Positions 50,505 to 62,756 of a stretch of 64,000 nucleotides of DNA are shown here, piece by piece (positions within the stretch are counted from its first letter, which is position 1; each line of letters begins with the position of its first letter). A program made the translations under genes and the position numbers. Source of the stretch: Manihot esculenta. Taxonomy: Eukaryota > Streptophyta > Magnoliopsida > Malpighiales > Euphorbiaceae. Below the pieces are notes generated by a model. The model saw only the letters and a program-made list of their open reading frames with translations. It was not told the DNA's origin and searched no databases. The stretch lies in contig NC_035176.2 of the NCBI RefSeq assembly GCF_001659605.2, positions 32,854,716-32,918,715 on the forward strand. Reading direction: 5' to 3'.

Positions 50505-51700
50505 TGAAATAACATGGCAGAATGTAATTGTGACTGTTTATATAGCATTTCATGAATTTCAATTGGCAGAAAAAGGAAAAATATAATCGTGAAATTTCAT
50601 GAAACACACTCGCATATAAAGGTGTAGTAGACATTCTGGGGTTAATATTGTCATTTTGATATGCCTTTATATGGAAAGAAATAATATCAGATTTATATAT
50701 TATTGTAAAAAAAATATATATAATTTATGAAATTGCGATTATTTATCCTATCCGAACTGAATTAAATTAATATTGTTAAAGTTGAATCTCACATAAATCC
50801 AATTAAAAATTATTTTTAACTATTAAAAGGTCTTAAAATAAAATTTGAATTCATTTAATTTATATATTTTATTTAATAATTTATATAAAAATACCTTCAT
50901 TAATAATTTTTATTTAAAAATTAATATCTTAAAAAAATATTTATATTTAATTTTAAATGAAAACATAAAAATATATAAATATTATTATAAAATATATATT
51001 TTATATTAAATTAATTATTTATATAAATAAATTTAAATAATGTGTATACCATATATAAAATTAAAATCGATCCGAATCTGCCATAAATATTAATGTCAAT
51101 ATGGTAACCGTTATAAATCCTATTATAACGGCTCAAATTTATTATAATAAACTTTGATTAAATGAGTATATAAAAATACTCTATTTAGTTTTTTTTTTTA
51201 AATAAAAATTAAAAGAGTAAACTCTCAAATTTTACTCAACACTTACCACCACACTCAACTGTTTATTTGTGCACTACTCTATCTCTATTTGTTGTCCTCC
51301 ATAATTTTGAGCTTAATATTTTCACCTTTACATGAAAATATGCAGAAAATTACTATCATATCTTTATATCGAAAAAAATTCTGGTTCATGAAATTGTGAT
51401 TGTTTATTTATTCGTTGTTGAATTTCAACTGGTTAAAACAAAAAAGAGTATATGATTATGAAATTTCATGAAATACCATCATGTACATAAGGAGTAGTAA
51501 ACATTCTAGGGTTATCATGGTCATTTTGACGTAGACAATATATGTAAAGAATTATTGTCATATCTCTATATTTTTTAAAAATATTATACTTCATGAATTT
51601 GTGAATGTTTACATAGTGGTTCTTAAATTTCAGTTGGCCAAAAACTAAGAAGATAATTGTGAAATTCATGAAATACCCTCATGTATTGTGAATCAAACTG
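50505..51700. repeat. Dispersed ~190-bp repeat upstream of PKL (three copies)
   Basis: A module with GTGA(C/T)TGTTTA, TTTCA(A/G)TTGGC, GTGAAATT(T)CATGAAA, GTAGTA(G/A)ACATTCT and GTCATTTTGA occurs at about 50505-50700, again at about 51385-51575, and in part at about 51585-51690. The last two are in tandem; the first abuts the presumed PKL promoter. The sequence between 50760 and 51240 is extremely AT-rich and uninformative. Confidence 0.65.
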
Positions 51701-52672
51701 AAACACAATTCCTAATCCCATAGGAAATTGTGAATCAAAACCTTACTATTAATCTGAAAATATCCAATTGAACCAATTTAATGTGACCATAACACTTAAT
51801 TTTTAAAACTCCATACAAATCAAATTAAACCAGTGGACCGAATTCTCCAAATCATCAATTCTATGGATTAAGGATTTTAGAGATTTTGAAACTTGAAAAG
51901 AACATTGCCCACAAACATGCTGACTTATATGCCTATTCATTTAAAGCTTCACATCTTACCTCCAAAAACTACAATTGTTGCTGTAGAAAAATGAAGAAAA
52001 TTTTTACCATGCAAGTATCATATGATTCATATATATTCTCAGTATTTATATCTTTCCCTTTCTTCTATATCCTAAGTGTTTGAGCTTTTATTCCTCACTA
52101 GTAAAGAATTGAGTCACTAGTTTCTTAAGTCATTTCACCTACTGTTAATAAAAGACAATATCGTGAACTTGAAACAACCATTGCTATAAACAGCCCAAGA
52201 ATTAGCTACTTTTACTGCAAAGTCTCAGAAAATATGCATGCACCTATTAGAAGTCTGTCGCTTAAATTGCACGCGACACTCAAAAAAAGTAGATCAAAAG
52301 CCATGTATGTTTGATCAGCATCTGGTAATCCATAGCAACAACAGCACTGCTAAAGAAATAAACTTCTGCAAACCAGCTAAATGTTCACCCGAGCTACACA
52401 AGTGGCGGACAAAAATCTGATTTAGCTGAAGACGAGATACAGAAAAACTGATAAAATCGTCCAGTGTGTTAAATAAGTATCAAGTATACAAAATACAATG
52501 TTTATGGTAATTACTCTTCAAAACGAGTGGCTGAAGGTGGTTATGGTGATGAGTGAATAGACCCCTTTGCCTGAAAATATACTTTCAAGCAAATAAACAA
52601 GCCTGTCATAATTGCCGTATGAGTAGGAAAGCTTTCATAATTGCCTATCCCATAGTTAATTATCGAAAACAT
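51701..52672. other. Spacer and 3' flank of the DOMON/b561 gene
   Basis: No exon, RNA gene or clear repeat is seen. The right-hand few hundred bases probably contain the 3' UTR of the downstream minus-strand gene. Confidence 0.5.
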
Positions 52673-55390
52673 CTATGATCTGTTTAAAGGTTCTAATTGA
52701 ACTTCCATTCTTCCAGATTGTTGCAAAGCTTTTTGAGCGGCTCTAGTTGGTGTTAAAAGATCAACAGAATCCTCTTCTGCAATGTTACCCAACACCCAAT
52801 TGCTTCTCCCAAATGCTCTGTCCCTTCTCCGATGCCTTTCTCGATGTTCCAGATACATGACAACCAGTAGACCAATCAAGAACCAAACTAGTAATGCTCC
52901 ACTATACCCGCTAAAATCTTCACTTCCATATCTCTCTCTTAACTGCTTCAATCCGCTGAAAAGTGCTGCAATTCCCACAATGAGAGCACCTCTGCCAACA
53001 ATTATGTGAAGATACTCCCAAATCAGCCTCTTTGAGGATACCTCCTCCCCGTTAGCAGGTCTTTTAGGCCTCATGGAAGCATTTACCGGTTGCGCACAAG
53101 CCAAAAATATAGCAGTAAGCCCGAATTTAACATGTAATGAGCTGACATAAAAGCCCCGAAGCTCAGCCACTGCGAATATTAGGCCCAGTAGGACTATTGC
53201 TAAACCAGAGTACTGTAAATAAACATGAATCAGGTACCAGCCATCCCCCTTCACATGCTTCAAATATCTAGCTGCCAAAATTCCACAAGGGAGCAAAATA
53301 CCCCAAGCAAGGAGCATCATGAATCCATGTACAGCTAATACAGGACGTAAATCTTGCTCAGCCTCTGCAGAACCGCGCATAAGCAACACTCGGACAGGCC
53401 TATTACTAGTATCAGAATGCATATTCTTTTCACTTAGATAATTATCTGACCATTGACTACCGATTGCCCATATGACCTGAAGAGGACTTGTGGGATCAAT
53501 GATATTATTACACTCTGGCCAACCTTCGTGAATACATTTTGGTCTCAAGGGCCGTGTAAACTCAAAGGTAATGATGCCATTTTCTGATTTGAACCTTACA
53601 TTAGTCAAATTCTCATTTGTTGGATGAACGCTAGAGGCATCCTTTCCATCAATCCAGTATGAGTTTACATGCCCTTTGCTGATCTCATCCACCCAGCCGA
53701 CATAAGCAAAGCTATGCTTCATTCCACTACCAAATCCTATTGCAATATAACCACTCTTTTTCTCTGCTCGAGCAGCAATAGATATAGAATCCTTTCCCAA
53801 TGTCCAAAAGAAAGTCACTTGCTGATCGTCCAAAACGACACTATTATTATACATATCAGATATACCACCATCAACAACCTGAATTTTCCAGCCCATCTTC
53901 TCCTGATACAAGGATTGATAGTACACTTGATCTGGAGTATTTCTATCTGGTTCCCAAACCAATTCCTTAGGACTAGCCAAAACACCCTCAGCTTCAGGCC
54001 CGCCAGCATAAATAGTCTCTGTCTCATTCCTCAATGTTGCATTCCCACCCATTAAATCCGAAGTAATGTACAATGCAACATCATGTCCAGCTTGCACTGA
54101 AAATTTCACAGGCACCCCTCTTTCAACTCTCAAAACTGGAGCCTCCTTCTTATTAATGTACAAAACCTTTGAAGGATTAGGTGGATTAGGGTAATGGATT
54201 GCAGGACCAGCAGAAACAATAAGAGGCACATTTGCATCTGCAATAATCAAATCCTGATCCTCCTTGTCTTCAGCATCCAAAGGCCCCAAACAATCATTCA
54301 CCTGCTCAGATACATTAAGCACCAAATGGCCATATGAAACGTATCTCAGGCCTCCATGATACTGGGGCAGATAGAAAGGCCTAAGAGCGTCAGGTGGCCT
54401 CATCAAACCCAATGCCCAAATCACTGACATATTAGCAGCACGATCCACAGGCAAATCATATTTTTTGTCAACTGAAACCAACGGCCTTCTGTACCTTACA
54501 AAGGACACCCCGTCCATTCTATGCCCATATATCAGTATTGTATTGTTCACCAATCCAACAGTGTCATTCCCTTCATATACGGTATCAGGGCAGACACCGG
54601 AGGCTGTACCATCCTTGTCTATCATACACTCACTGTATTTGGTGATAAAAAAGTCATCAGCAAACGGCAATCCTTCCTCTGTGAACCCAGTCACCGCAAC
54701 GTCAGCACCCTTCATTAGCTCATCCCCATAATGCCGTCTCGCCCACCCGAATGCCATGTAATTCTGGACTCCAGTAGCGGCCTCTAATCCTATCTCAATG
54801 AAATCATTTTTCACACTCAAGCTCCATCTAATCCGATAATTCTTAGACAATTTCTTGCAATTATCAAACATCGTCGGCGCAGGGAGAATCCCCTTTTTCC
54901 CTTCCTCGAGAGCAGTATCGTTATTAGACGGCGAAGGTGCCAGGCCAGGGCTTAAGGCGGACTTATTTGAGAAAATAATGTGACCGAAATCGGAAGCCGT
55001 GGGCAGGTCCCAGACAGAGAGGACTTGGATCCGATCCCACGTCACGTTTTCGAACAAACGAACAACAAAAGACGCATTCTTGTATGTATCGTGAAGCTTG
55101 TGATTGGATATGACAAACCCATTAGTGAAATTACCAAAATCAGGGTAGAGCGCGCCCCACCAGCGCACGTCGGCCCCAGAAAGCATGTCAAATTCGGAAA
55201 CCCTAAAGGAGCAATCGTCGATTATGGTGAGGACTCCACGAAGCTGGTGTTGAACCATGGTGAAATCGGATTGGAAACCGACATAGGAGCTCGTGTTTGA
55301 ACAGGACTGACCGGGATCCGCATAGGAAAAGTAAAGGAATGAATTGAAGAGAAACCCTAACGAGACAACGAGACGCTTGTTGTTGTACAT
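52673..55390 (-). CDS. DM13, DOMON and cytochrome b561 domain membrane protein (At5g54830-like)
   Basis: A single-exon gene for 905 residues; the family member At5g54830 is of almost the same length. I chose the ATG of MYNNKRLV because it gives a signal peptide (LGFLFNSFLYFSYA, cleavage near 24); the frame stays open upstream but that part is untranslated-like and basic. Order: DM13 ~50-145, DOMON 1 ~180-330, a beta-rich middle (~430-520), DOMON 2 ~540-670, then a cytochrome b561 core of five to six helices (~695-860) with His in VHGFMM, IHVYLQ, LHVKFG and YLHIIVGR as likely haem ligands, and a cytosolic tail. Many NxS/T sites mark the exoplasmic half. By family it should pass electrons across a membrane, probably using ascorbate; the physiological partner is unknown. 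Confidence 0.93.
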   Translation of the reverse strand: MYNNKRLVVSLGFLFNSFLYFSYADPGQSCSNTSSYVGFQSDFTMVQHQLRGVLTIIDDCSFRVSEFDMLSGADVRWWGALYPDFGNFTNGFVISNHKLHDTYKNASFVVRLFENVTWDRIQVLSVWDLPTASDFGHIIFSNKSALSPGLAPSPSNNDTALEEGKKGILPAPTMFDNCKKLSKNYRIRWSLSVKNDFIEIGLEAATGVQNYMAFGWARRHYGDELMKGADVAVTGFTEEGLPFADDFFITKYSECMIDKDGTASGVCPDTVYEGNDTVGLVNNTILIYGHRMDGVSFVRYRRPLVSVDKKYDLPVDRAANMSVIWALGLMRPPDALRPFYLPQYHGGLRYVSYGHLVLNVSEQVNDCLGPLDAEDKEDQDLIIADANVPLIVSAGPAIHYPNPPNPSKVLYINKKEAPVLRVERGVPVKFSVQAGHDVALYITSDLMGGNATLRNETETIYAGGPEAEGVLASPKELVWEPDRNTPDQVYYQSLYQEKMGWKIQVVDGGISDMYNNSVVLDDQQVTFFWTLGKDSISIAARAEKKSGYIAIGFGSGMKHSFAYVGWVDEISKGHVNSYWIDGKDASSVHPTNENLTNVRFKSENGIITFEFTRPLRPKCIHEGWPECNNIIDPTSPLQVIWAIGSQWSDNYLSEKNMHSDTSNRPVRVLLMRGSAEAEQDLRPVLAVHGFMMLLAWGILLPCGILAARYLKHVKGDGWYLIHVYLQYSGLAIVLLGLIFAVAELRGFYVSSLHVKFGLTAIFLACAQPVNASMRPKRPANGEEVSSKRLIWEYLHIIVGRGALIVGIAALFSGLKQLRERYGSEDFSGYSGALLVWFLIGLLVVMYLEHRERHRRRDRAFGRSNWVLGNIAEEDSVDLLTPTRAAQKALQQSGRMEVQLEPLNRS

Positions 55391-55699
55391 GAAGGAAGAG
55401 AGATCCGATCCGTATGGGATCACAAATTGTAGGATCGGAGTTCGTAGTTTAATTAGATAAGAAATGGAGAACAAAAGGAAGAGATCACCTGACCTGAAAG
55501 TGAGTTGGCGATGGAGAGGTACGAAAAAAGAAGAGGTGAAGCGAGGTGACTCGGTGGCTGAAGCGAGTCGCGCCCTCGTGAAACGCTTGATTTTCCCGTT
55601 TTGGTGGATGGGGAAGATAAAATTGGATTTCGTCAGAGTGGCATTTCTGTCCAAAATATTTTGATAAACCGGGGACTCGGCTTCCTGTAGAAAATCCTT

Positions 55700-56531
55700 G
55701 CAATGTTTTTCCTTTTAAAAAGGAAAAATCTCTGGAAAATGATTAATTAGTATTTTAATTATTTTTTTTATGTTGTTATGTTTATTTATTTTTAAGAAAT
55801 CGCACCACAATTGTATATAATTATAATTAAAGTTATTCTTAATTAAATATATTTGTAAATAAAACAAATTTTAATGACATATTGAATATTTATAGTTTTG
55901 TTTTCAGAACTAATATATTATTGTTTTGAATAAATTTTTAATTTATATATCACTTTCATTTGTTATACTTTTTGACTCACTATAAATTTCATATTTATCA
56001 CGTTTTTAAATAATAATCTTTTACTCACATTGATATGTTTGAAACTTTTGTTAACATTTTTATATGATCAAGTAGTTAAATGAATACACATGAGTGAGTT
56101 TAAATTGATAAAATAGTAAAATGCTAATAAAAAAATAATAATAATATTTTATTTATTTATTTGCCCGCAAGAAAAAAACAATAATAATCTGTATGCTGAT
56201 TGCAAATCATATTTGCTTTGGCCTTCCAAAAGAAAGAAAGAAAGAAAGAAAGAAATCATATTTACTTTGGAATATGCTTTTCATAATGGCAATGATGTAA
56301 CGAATTTACTGAATATGATTGCTTAATATCCCTATGATTGGTGAAGCTACCTGTCAAACATAAACAAATAAATAGAATCAATTTTCCATCCAATAACTTC
56401 AACCTCCTACCACTAAGATATATCCAGCAAATGCATCCCACTTCAATCAAGCAATTCGGAAGTCAAATTTCTGACGGGTTTTGGCACCTTCAACGTTTTA
56501 AGAGCTTCCCATTTTCTTCACGTTTTAGTTC

Positions 56532-56564
<33 letters not shown>

Positions 56565-58970
56565 GACAGAGCGTGCTGACCATGAAGAAAGAGGTTTGCC
56601 AAGTGCCAAACTTTGGTGGGTCTTATTTATATTTGGCCATTTGCCATTTCATGGGCAAAATCTGGATGCCAGTAAGGACCATTCTGAAAAGGAATCCGCC
56701 TGCCCGCCAAGGAATTATTGACAAGGAAGCCGAAGACCGACCAATGTCACGACCCTCTCACATAAAATGGGCATCTCATACTACGTAGGAACCGTGAAGG
56801 CTGGTGCCCCTACCAAACATCTCTGCTCTGGTTTTTGCTGCAAGAAAGTCATCCTCCAAGATTTTGCTCCACAACGTTCCAGAATTTTTTTTGCATCTGT
56901 TCTGATTTGGAAAATAGAAATAATCACCAAGTTGCAAGCTCATCTCACATAAAAAATCCCTCCTCTCATTGTTGCCAATTGCCCATGTCTTTGCAAAAAT
57001 AAATCTAAGCTCCACACAAAGGTTAAGCACACTGAGATCTATACATAGGCATTGCATTGCTTCTTTGCCATCTGTCCACCAGTGCTGATGTGACAAATCT
57101 TCCATAGCACGAATAGATCAATTGATGGTGATTAGCCATGACAACATGCAGGTATGTCGAACTACCAGATCAACATCTATCAAATGCACTGGAGATGAGC
57201 ATTTCTTCAACAAAAGCGCATGCACTGGTAATCATGCATGCATCATCACTGACATCAAAAGAAAAAAAAAATCTCAGGTCAAAGCTTAAAGAAGAAGCCA
57301 GGCACCCATGCCAATTGGCATTTTACTCCCAAGGGACTAAAAGATAACAAATTTGCACTTAGCCATAAGTAACTGAAAGAGATAAAAGCAAAAGGAAATA
57401 GTAGAGTTTTTGCACTTTAATTAGAAAATTCAAAGCAACGTCTTCAAACAACATTTTACGTCAGCCTCTGCATCAAGAACTCCATTGCCAGGCTGAACTA
57501 TGAGGTGGCTTTTGGGTCATGCAATTACTGGAAACCTCAAATAAAGGAAACTGAATCAGCAGAAAACCTGCAGCAATCAAAGAAATGGTCCCACTAATCA
57601 AAAGGTAAAAAACGCTAGGAACCGCAATTATAGTTTCAAAAGCATAAATTAGGTCCAACACAAACTATTAACATACAATCAGAAAACTAAAAGTGCAGAT
57701 TCAAGCTTGTCCATTTGAACAATATTCAATTGCATTTGAGGAACTTTTGGTGGTGGAGTCCTGCTTCATTGCATGAGGCTCAAATAAGCCATATGAAACT
57801 TGGTAATCCGTAATCATAAGGGGCTAAGATAAATCAGCAATGTTAGCACTTAAAGCTCATTAACGAGGAATTGATAGCTAGCCTTGGAATTTATGTTTAA
57901 TGAAAGGTTAAGATAATAATTGATCAATTATCACTATTATGAGAACTGCTACATGCACTTGCGAAGAAAGAGAAGAATGTATAAAAACCCAGGACAGATC
58001 ATTTAGATTGTGGGTCTCTTGATTAGTCCTATTCTCCAATGATCAAACAAAGCCTAAGAGAAAAAAAGCTTCAAACATATGAAACATTATAAGGTATTGA
58101 AATACACAGTCAAGGGCAACATTTTCATGATATCTCAGCATTTACTTGCAACGATTTGGATTCTAGATAAAGATTAATCGGATCATCTATATGATCATGA
58201 ATGATTCTCAACATAAATTTAGTTCTATAAAAATGAAAGTCTTGTTTGGATACCTTTATCCTTGAAGTAGATTCCTCAAACAAGGTAATCGTCATATTGT
58301 ACATACCTATTCTGAACTTGCATGTCCAGCACTGCTTGCATTCCCTTTGGCTTTCTCTCATTCCATTCCACATTCTCTCGAAGCCATGCAGCTGAAAAAA
58401 TGACAAAACCAGATTGACCGGTGGAAGATTACATAATTTATTTAAATGTTGCTCTACAGCACTTCTCTTCTGTTCTCTGCAAAGACTAATAACTTGTCTT
58501 CGCAAGCACACAAGTCACCCTGATCATATCAGAGAGTTCCATTGACACAATCAACTAGTCTCACATATGAAGCAAAAAAAACGGTTAAGCCATTTAGTGG
58601 TAGACTAAGACAGAGTAACTGGGCTTAGATTTTCATATCATCTGGGAGAAAGGGAGAGGGAGATCCATGTATTAAGTAAGGTAAGCAATTATGTTCATAT
58701 CATATCAAGGCAAGTTAAGATATAAAAAAATCCAAACAATTGCATAGAACATCAGCAGAATAAATTGCCAAGAGCTAAAATTATTATTGAAACACTAACT
58801 TCAACAATGTACAAGGATAACAAGCTACAAAACCAGTCAAGGTTTCAGTCACAAATAAGCAAATGAAAGTCACCACTAGAACAACAATATTTTTGGCAAA
58901 GTATACAAGAGAATTGAAAGCCTCACACTCAGGTAGTCTACAAATATTCATCAATCATTTTCCCAATTAT
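55700..58970. other. Spacer between the DOMON/b561 and CAF1 genes
   Basis: Mostly non-coding. It includes the promoter of the DOMON/b561 gene, (AAAG)n at about 56228-56252 and (TTA)n at about 56533-56564. Short open frames on the minus strand near 57.1, 57.6 and 58.4 kb do not resemble known families, though two splice-bounded fragments (58391-58307 and 57798-57701) could be exons of an unrecognised or CAF1 3'-UTR transcript. Confidence 0.45.
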
Positions 58971-58976
58971 TTCTTT

Positions 58977-59801
58977 TCAATTAGTATTTTGTCCATTCTC
59001 GACACCAAGACCGTACAGAACACCTGCGTACTTCTCTGTGGAGCCGCTGAAGAAGTTATCTCTCAATTTCCTGAATGTGCAAGACGTGAGCAAGCTATCA
59101 GAGCCTGCTTGATGGCAGACACCAACTCTTTCCACCTCCAACAACTCTGCAAGCTTGTTCAACCCACCGTGAAGGCTATTGCAAAACTTCATTAAATGCT
59201 TGATATCATACACCATGGGGAAGTACATATTGATCAAGTCAAAGAATCCTGCTTGTGTATCAGGCAAACTCCTGCAAGTCAAAAGCTTAAGCAAGTACCC
59301 AAAATCATACCCGCTATGAAATGTAACCCAATGCACGCCGTCATTCAAAACAATCCCGGACGACATCAGAAGCTCGCCAAACCGGTTTACATCAATACCC
59401 TTCTCATTATTCTTCTTAAAATCAATTCCACATTGGCGCAACAGCTCAATAGAATCACTAGCAAAGATGTCCTCACTGATATTGAACTCACGGAAATTGA
59501 ACTGCCAAATGCAAGACTTGTCCGTCCCACAAGAGGGCAAATTCCCCTTCTCGTCAGAGAACGTGAGACCCAGTTGGATCAACTTCAACATATCAACGTT
59601 ATCTTTCAAAGTCTGATAGTTATAATCGTTGATGTTCTTAAAATTCCCCACGGGGCGCAAAACCACACCTGGGAACTCAGTATCCATAGCTACATAATTG
59701 AATTGATCAACAATTTCACGAATCAAAGCGAATTCCTCCTCAAGGTTATCATTCCACACCTCCCGGATTTGAATAGAGTCGCCCTTAGGTATAATTGACA
59801 T
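58977..59801 (-). CDS. CAF1: CCR4-NOT deadenylase subunit CAF1/POP2
   Basis: This encodes the 3'-5' exoribonuclease that shortens poly(A) tails as part of the CCR4-NOT complex, in the cytoplasm and P-bodies. It is an intron-free frame of 274 codons, the usual plant CAF1 length. I start at [16 protein letters not shown], the family consensus; an in-frame ATG three codons upstream (59810) is less likely. The DEDD nuclease residues are present: Asp40 and Glu42 in AMDTEFPG, the Asp of [11 protein letters not shown] (~164) and the Asp of [10 protein letters not shown] (~233). The C-terminus [17 protein letters not shown] is canonical. It shows no damage and matches the well-conserved clade of Arabidopsis CAF1 homologues At2g32070, At1g80780 and At5g10960; which one is closest needs a tree. 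Confidence 0.96.
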   Translation of the reverse strand: MSIIPKGDSIQIREVWNDNLEEEFALIREIVDQFNYVAMDTEFPGVVLRPVGNFKNINDYNYQTLKDNVDMLKLIQLGLTFSDEKGNLPSCGTDKSCIWQFNFREFNISEDIFASDSIELLRQCGIDFKKNNEKGIDVNRFGELLMSSGIVLNDGVHWVTFHSGYDFGYLLKLLTCRSLPDTQAGFFDLINMYFPMVYDIKHLMKFCNSLHGGLNKLAELLEVERVGVCHQAGSDSLLTSCTFRKLRDNFFSGSTEKYAGVLYGLGVENGQNTN

Positions 59802-59834
59802 TTCCAACACACGGATTCAGAAAGCAACGCAGCA

Positions 59835-60062
59835 GCTAATACTATAAACCCCAGATCTGAAGAAAAATAAGCATAATCACTCAAAACCTGAAGCGAGACC
59901 TATCGTAAATTTAATTTCCGACAAGTAGTTTTTATTTTAAATAGATCTGCAGGAGCAGGAAGCAAAACAAGGGTTAGAGACTGCGGAAAGAAATATCTAG
60001 TCAAAACCCTAGAAAGATAAAGTGAACAACCAGAGAAGTGCAAAATAGAAAGAGATCTAACC
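59835..60062 (-). other. CAF1: Probable 5'-UTR intron of CAF1
   Basis: On the minus strand AATCCAAG is followed by donor GTTAGATC at 60061. A plausible acceptor ATTAG lies at about 59836, some 34 nt before the ATG. Plant CAF1 genes often have an intron-free CDS and a leader intron. The acceptor is a guess among several AGs. Confidence 0.4.
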
Positions 60063-60299
60063 TTGGATTTGTGAAATCAGGGCTTGTAGTGAATAGATCT
60101 AGAAGTGAGGATCAGTAAATACGCTTCTTTGAACAAAGATTTAGGCGTCAACAAGAGATGGCCAGAGACCAGAAAGACAGAAAAGAGGCAGAGGCTCAAG
60201 CCCTTCACTTCTGGGTGACTTCCTACACAACTGAAGGGACAGGACAGCGCAATAAAAAGGGAAAGTGATGTCCAATGAAAGAACTGAGTCAAAAACGAG

Positions 60300-61077
60300 G
60301 GCGTTTACACGGTGTTTCCAGAAGGACTAGAACGACGGCGTTTCGCATTTTGCTTTCAGTCTCCACTTTTGAATTTCGACATGGGTTGCGCAGATTAATG
60401 AATTATGACCGACATGTCATAATAAAAAGAAAGATAAAATAATAAAATAAATTAAAATTAAAAAAAAATCATCATTTCCTGGATAATTATGCCGTATAAT
60501 AATCAATAAGCATAAAAAATTAATAAACAAAAATTTTAACTTAATTTTTTTACAATTCATGTACAAATAGAATTGAAAATAAAAATATACAATAAAATTA
60601 AAAAAAATCATGAAATTATAATTTAAATTTTTATTTAATTGAGCTCTTAAATAAATTATTTAAAAATAAATAAATATATGTGGTAGCATATATCAATAAG
60701 CGTGCCAAATTGATGTTAGTTGAATAAACAAGCAACAAGTGATGGGGACATAAGTTGAATAATAATGGGTGGCTCCCAAAACTTTAGGCGTTAGCAAATA
60801 ATTGCAATCACCAATTTGACAACACAAGTTTATTTACAATCACCAATTTGATAACACAAGTAAAGTACAAAACAAAAATAGAAAACAAAAAAAATAATAA
60901 TAAAAGAATCTAAAATTTTTCCTATGGCTTGTCTTGAAAATAGACATAAGTTGACCTGGAATTGAGTCAGGATTGATTTTTCTTATTTTGACCATGTCAA
61001 TGTATATTGAAGATACAAAATAGGCATGGTGAATTTCACCTGTTTATAGAGAATTAAATCTATACAATCATTTCTTT
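60300..61077. other. AT-rich spacer right of CAF1
   Basis: The CAF1 promoter should lie at the left end. The remainder is AT-rich with short poly-A and poly-T runs; a 24-bp segment (CAATCACCAATTTGA(C/T)AACACAAG) is repeated in tandem near 60805-60860. No gene seen. Confidence 0.5.
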
Positions 61078-62756
61078 TCATAATTTTTATAGGTAATTTT
61101 CACTTATGGTTATTCAACTTAAATTAATATTTCACCGTGGTTACTAAATTTTAATTTATTTTAAAATATATCAATTTAAATAATTATCTAAAACAGTCGC
61201 ATAAATAAATTTTCAATTAAATTTTTAAAAAAATATACACATATATATTCTCGTGACTTAAAAAATTTGAAAATTAAAATATTTTGGGACATCATGAGAG
61301 GTTTTAAACATCTATTTGCATGAGATTCACAAATTTCAAATCTCCAATTTATAACTCTAACTTTTTTTCTTTTTCCACATTTGCTTTCTTCATTTCTTTC
61401 TTCTTCTTTTTTCATCTGTGCGTTATCGAATCTAAGGTCAAATAGAAGTATTTGTGTAGTTAACCCATTTCACTCACACATATCAGACGAAAAAAATTGA
61501 TCATCTACAATGTCTGAAAGAAATGAAGGAAATATACGACCAATACGCAACTGTAACTCTAATACAGATTTGAAAACTTCATATACCAAAAGCAACCTAA
61601 CTTACGAGAATATAACCTGAATTCACGTTGTATAAAATTGAAAAAATATGAAGCGTAGTGTGTGAGAGTTGAACCCATGGCGAACATATAAGAAATATAG
61701 AGAAATTTTGATTGAAAGTGAAATATGAATTAAAGTTTATTTGAAAAAATGTACAATAGTGTAACTTGAATTCGGATTATAATACAAATAGGTTAACAAA
61801 AATTTAAAAATTGAAAAAATATGAAGTATAGTGTATGAGAGTTGAATCTCGTGGACAACATATAAGAAATGTAGGGAAATTTTGATTGAAACGAATTAAG
61901 ATATTTTTTAAAAGATGTTGAATTCACAAGTAGATTAACAAAATTAAAAAAATATAAAGTACAGTGTGTGTGAGAACTTTGTACATCATGGACCTCTTTC
62001 ACACACTACATTTTATTTTTATTTTTATTTTTTTAATTTTTATTAATCTACTTGAATTCACATTACATTATCATAATTTTTTTCTAAATTCAGATTACAC
62101 TATCATAACTTTTTTCAGAAAATCTGAATTCAGATTTGGCTTTCAATCAAACTTTCCTTACATTTCCTATTCGTTGATTATGGGTTCAACTCTCACACAC
62201 TACACTTCAATTATGTACAACATGAATTCATGTTACACTCTTATATAGTTACAACTGGATTGTCTTCCGTCTACGAAGATTTCAAATCTACATAACAGTT
62301 ACAGTTGCATATTAGTCGCATACTTCTTTCACTTCTTTTAGACATTATAGATAACTCTTTTCTTTCATTTGAGATGTGTGAGTGAAATGAGTGAGCTATA
62401 CACATGCTTTTCTTTGACCTTAGTTTGGCAATGAACATATGAAGAAAAAAAAACAAAATAATGAAGAAAACAAATATGGAAAAAGGGGAAAAAGTTGAGT
62501 TACAAATAGAAACTTGGGATTTATGAATATAATGTAATGAGAAATTTAAAGTCTTTAATAACTGTGGCAAAATAATTTGATTTTTAATTTTTTAAAGTCA
62601 TGTAAACATGTGATGCGTACGCTTCATCAAAAACTTATTTAAGTGATAATTTCAAATAATTAGATAATTTTTTTAAAATAAATTGAAATTCAGTGACCCT
62701 TTGAATAGATAACCTAATTTCAATAACCATATGTAAAAATTATCCAATTTTTATGG
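61078..62756. mobile_element. Long inverted-repeat (foldback) element
   Basis: The left arm (61078 to about 61600) and the right arm (about 62250 to 62756) are inverted copies. Shared words include CACTTATGGTTATT / CA(T)ATGGTTATT, TCTAAGGTCAAA, CATTTCACTCACACAT, TCTACAATGTCTGAAAG / TCTATAATGTCTAAAAG and CAACTGTAACT. The loop region contains further direct and inverted copies of a module with AGTGT(G/A)TGAGAGTTGAA, ACATATAAGAAAT and AAATTTTGATTGAAA (about 61640-62200). No transposase or LTR is seen. Confidence 0.8.

Noticed and set aside
55391..55654. N-terminal extension of the DOMON/b561 frame by 88 codons
   Set aside because: The extension would bury the signal peptide, is rich in basic and Phe/Ser codons, and exceeds the family length. 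Treated as 5' leader.
56776..57105. 109-codon minus-strand frame (MEDLSHQHWW...)
   Set aside because: No domain, signal or family match and no supporting context; length is within chance for this composition.
57701..58391. Two splice-bounded minus-strand fragments (58391-58307 and 57798-57701) that join in one frame ending NGQA-stop
   Set aside because: The joined frame gives a peptide I cannot link to any family, and a better-looking frame in the first fragment does not stay open in the second. Could be untranslated exons.
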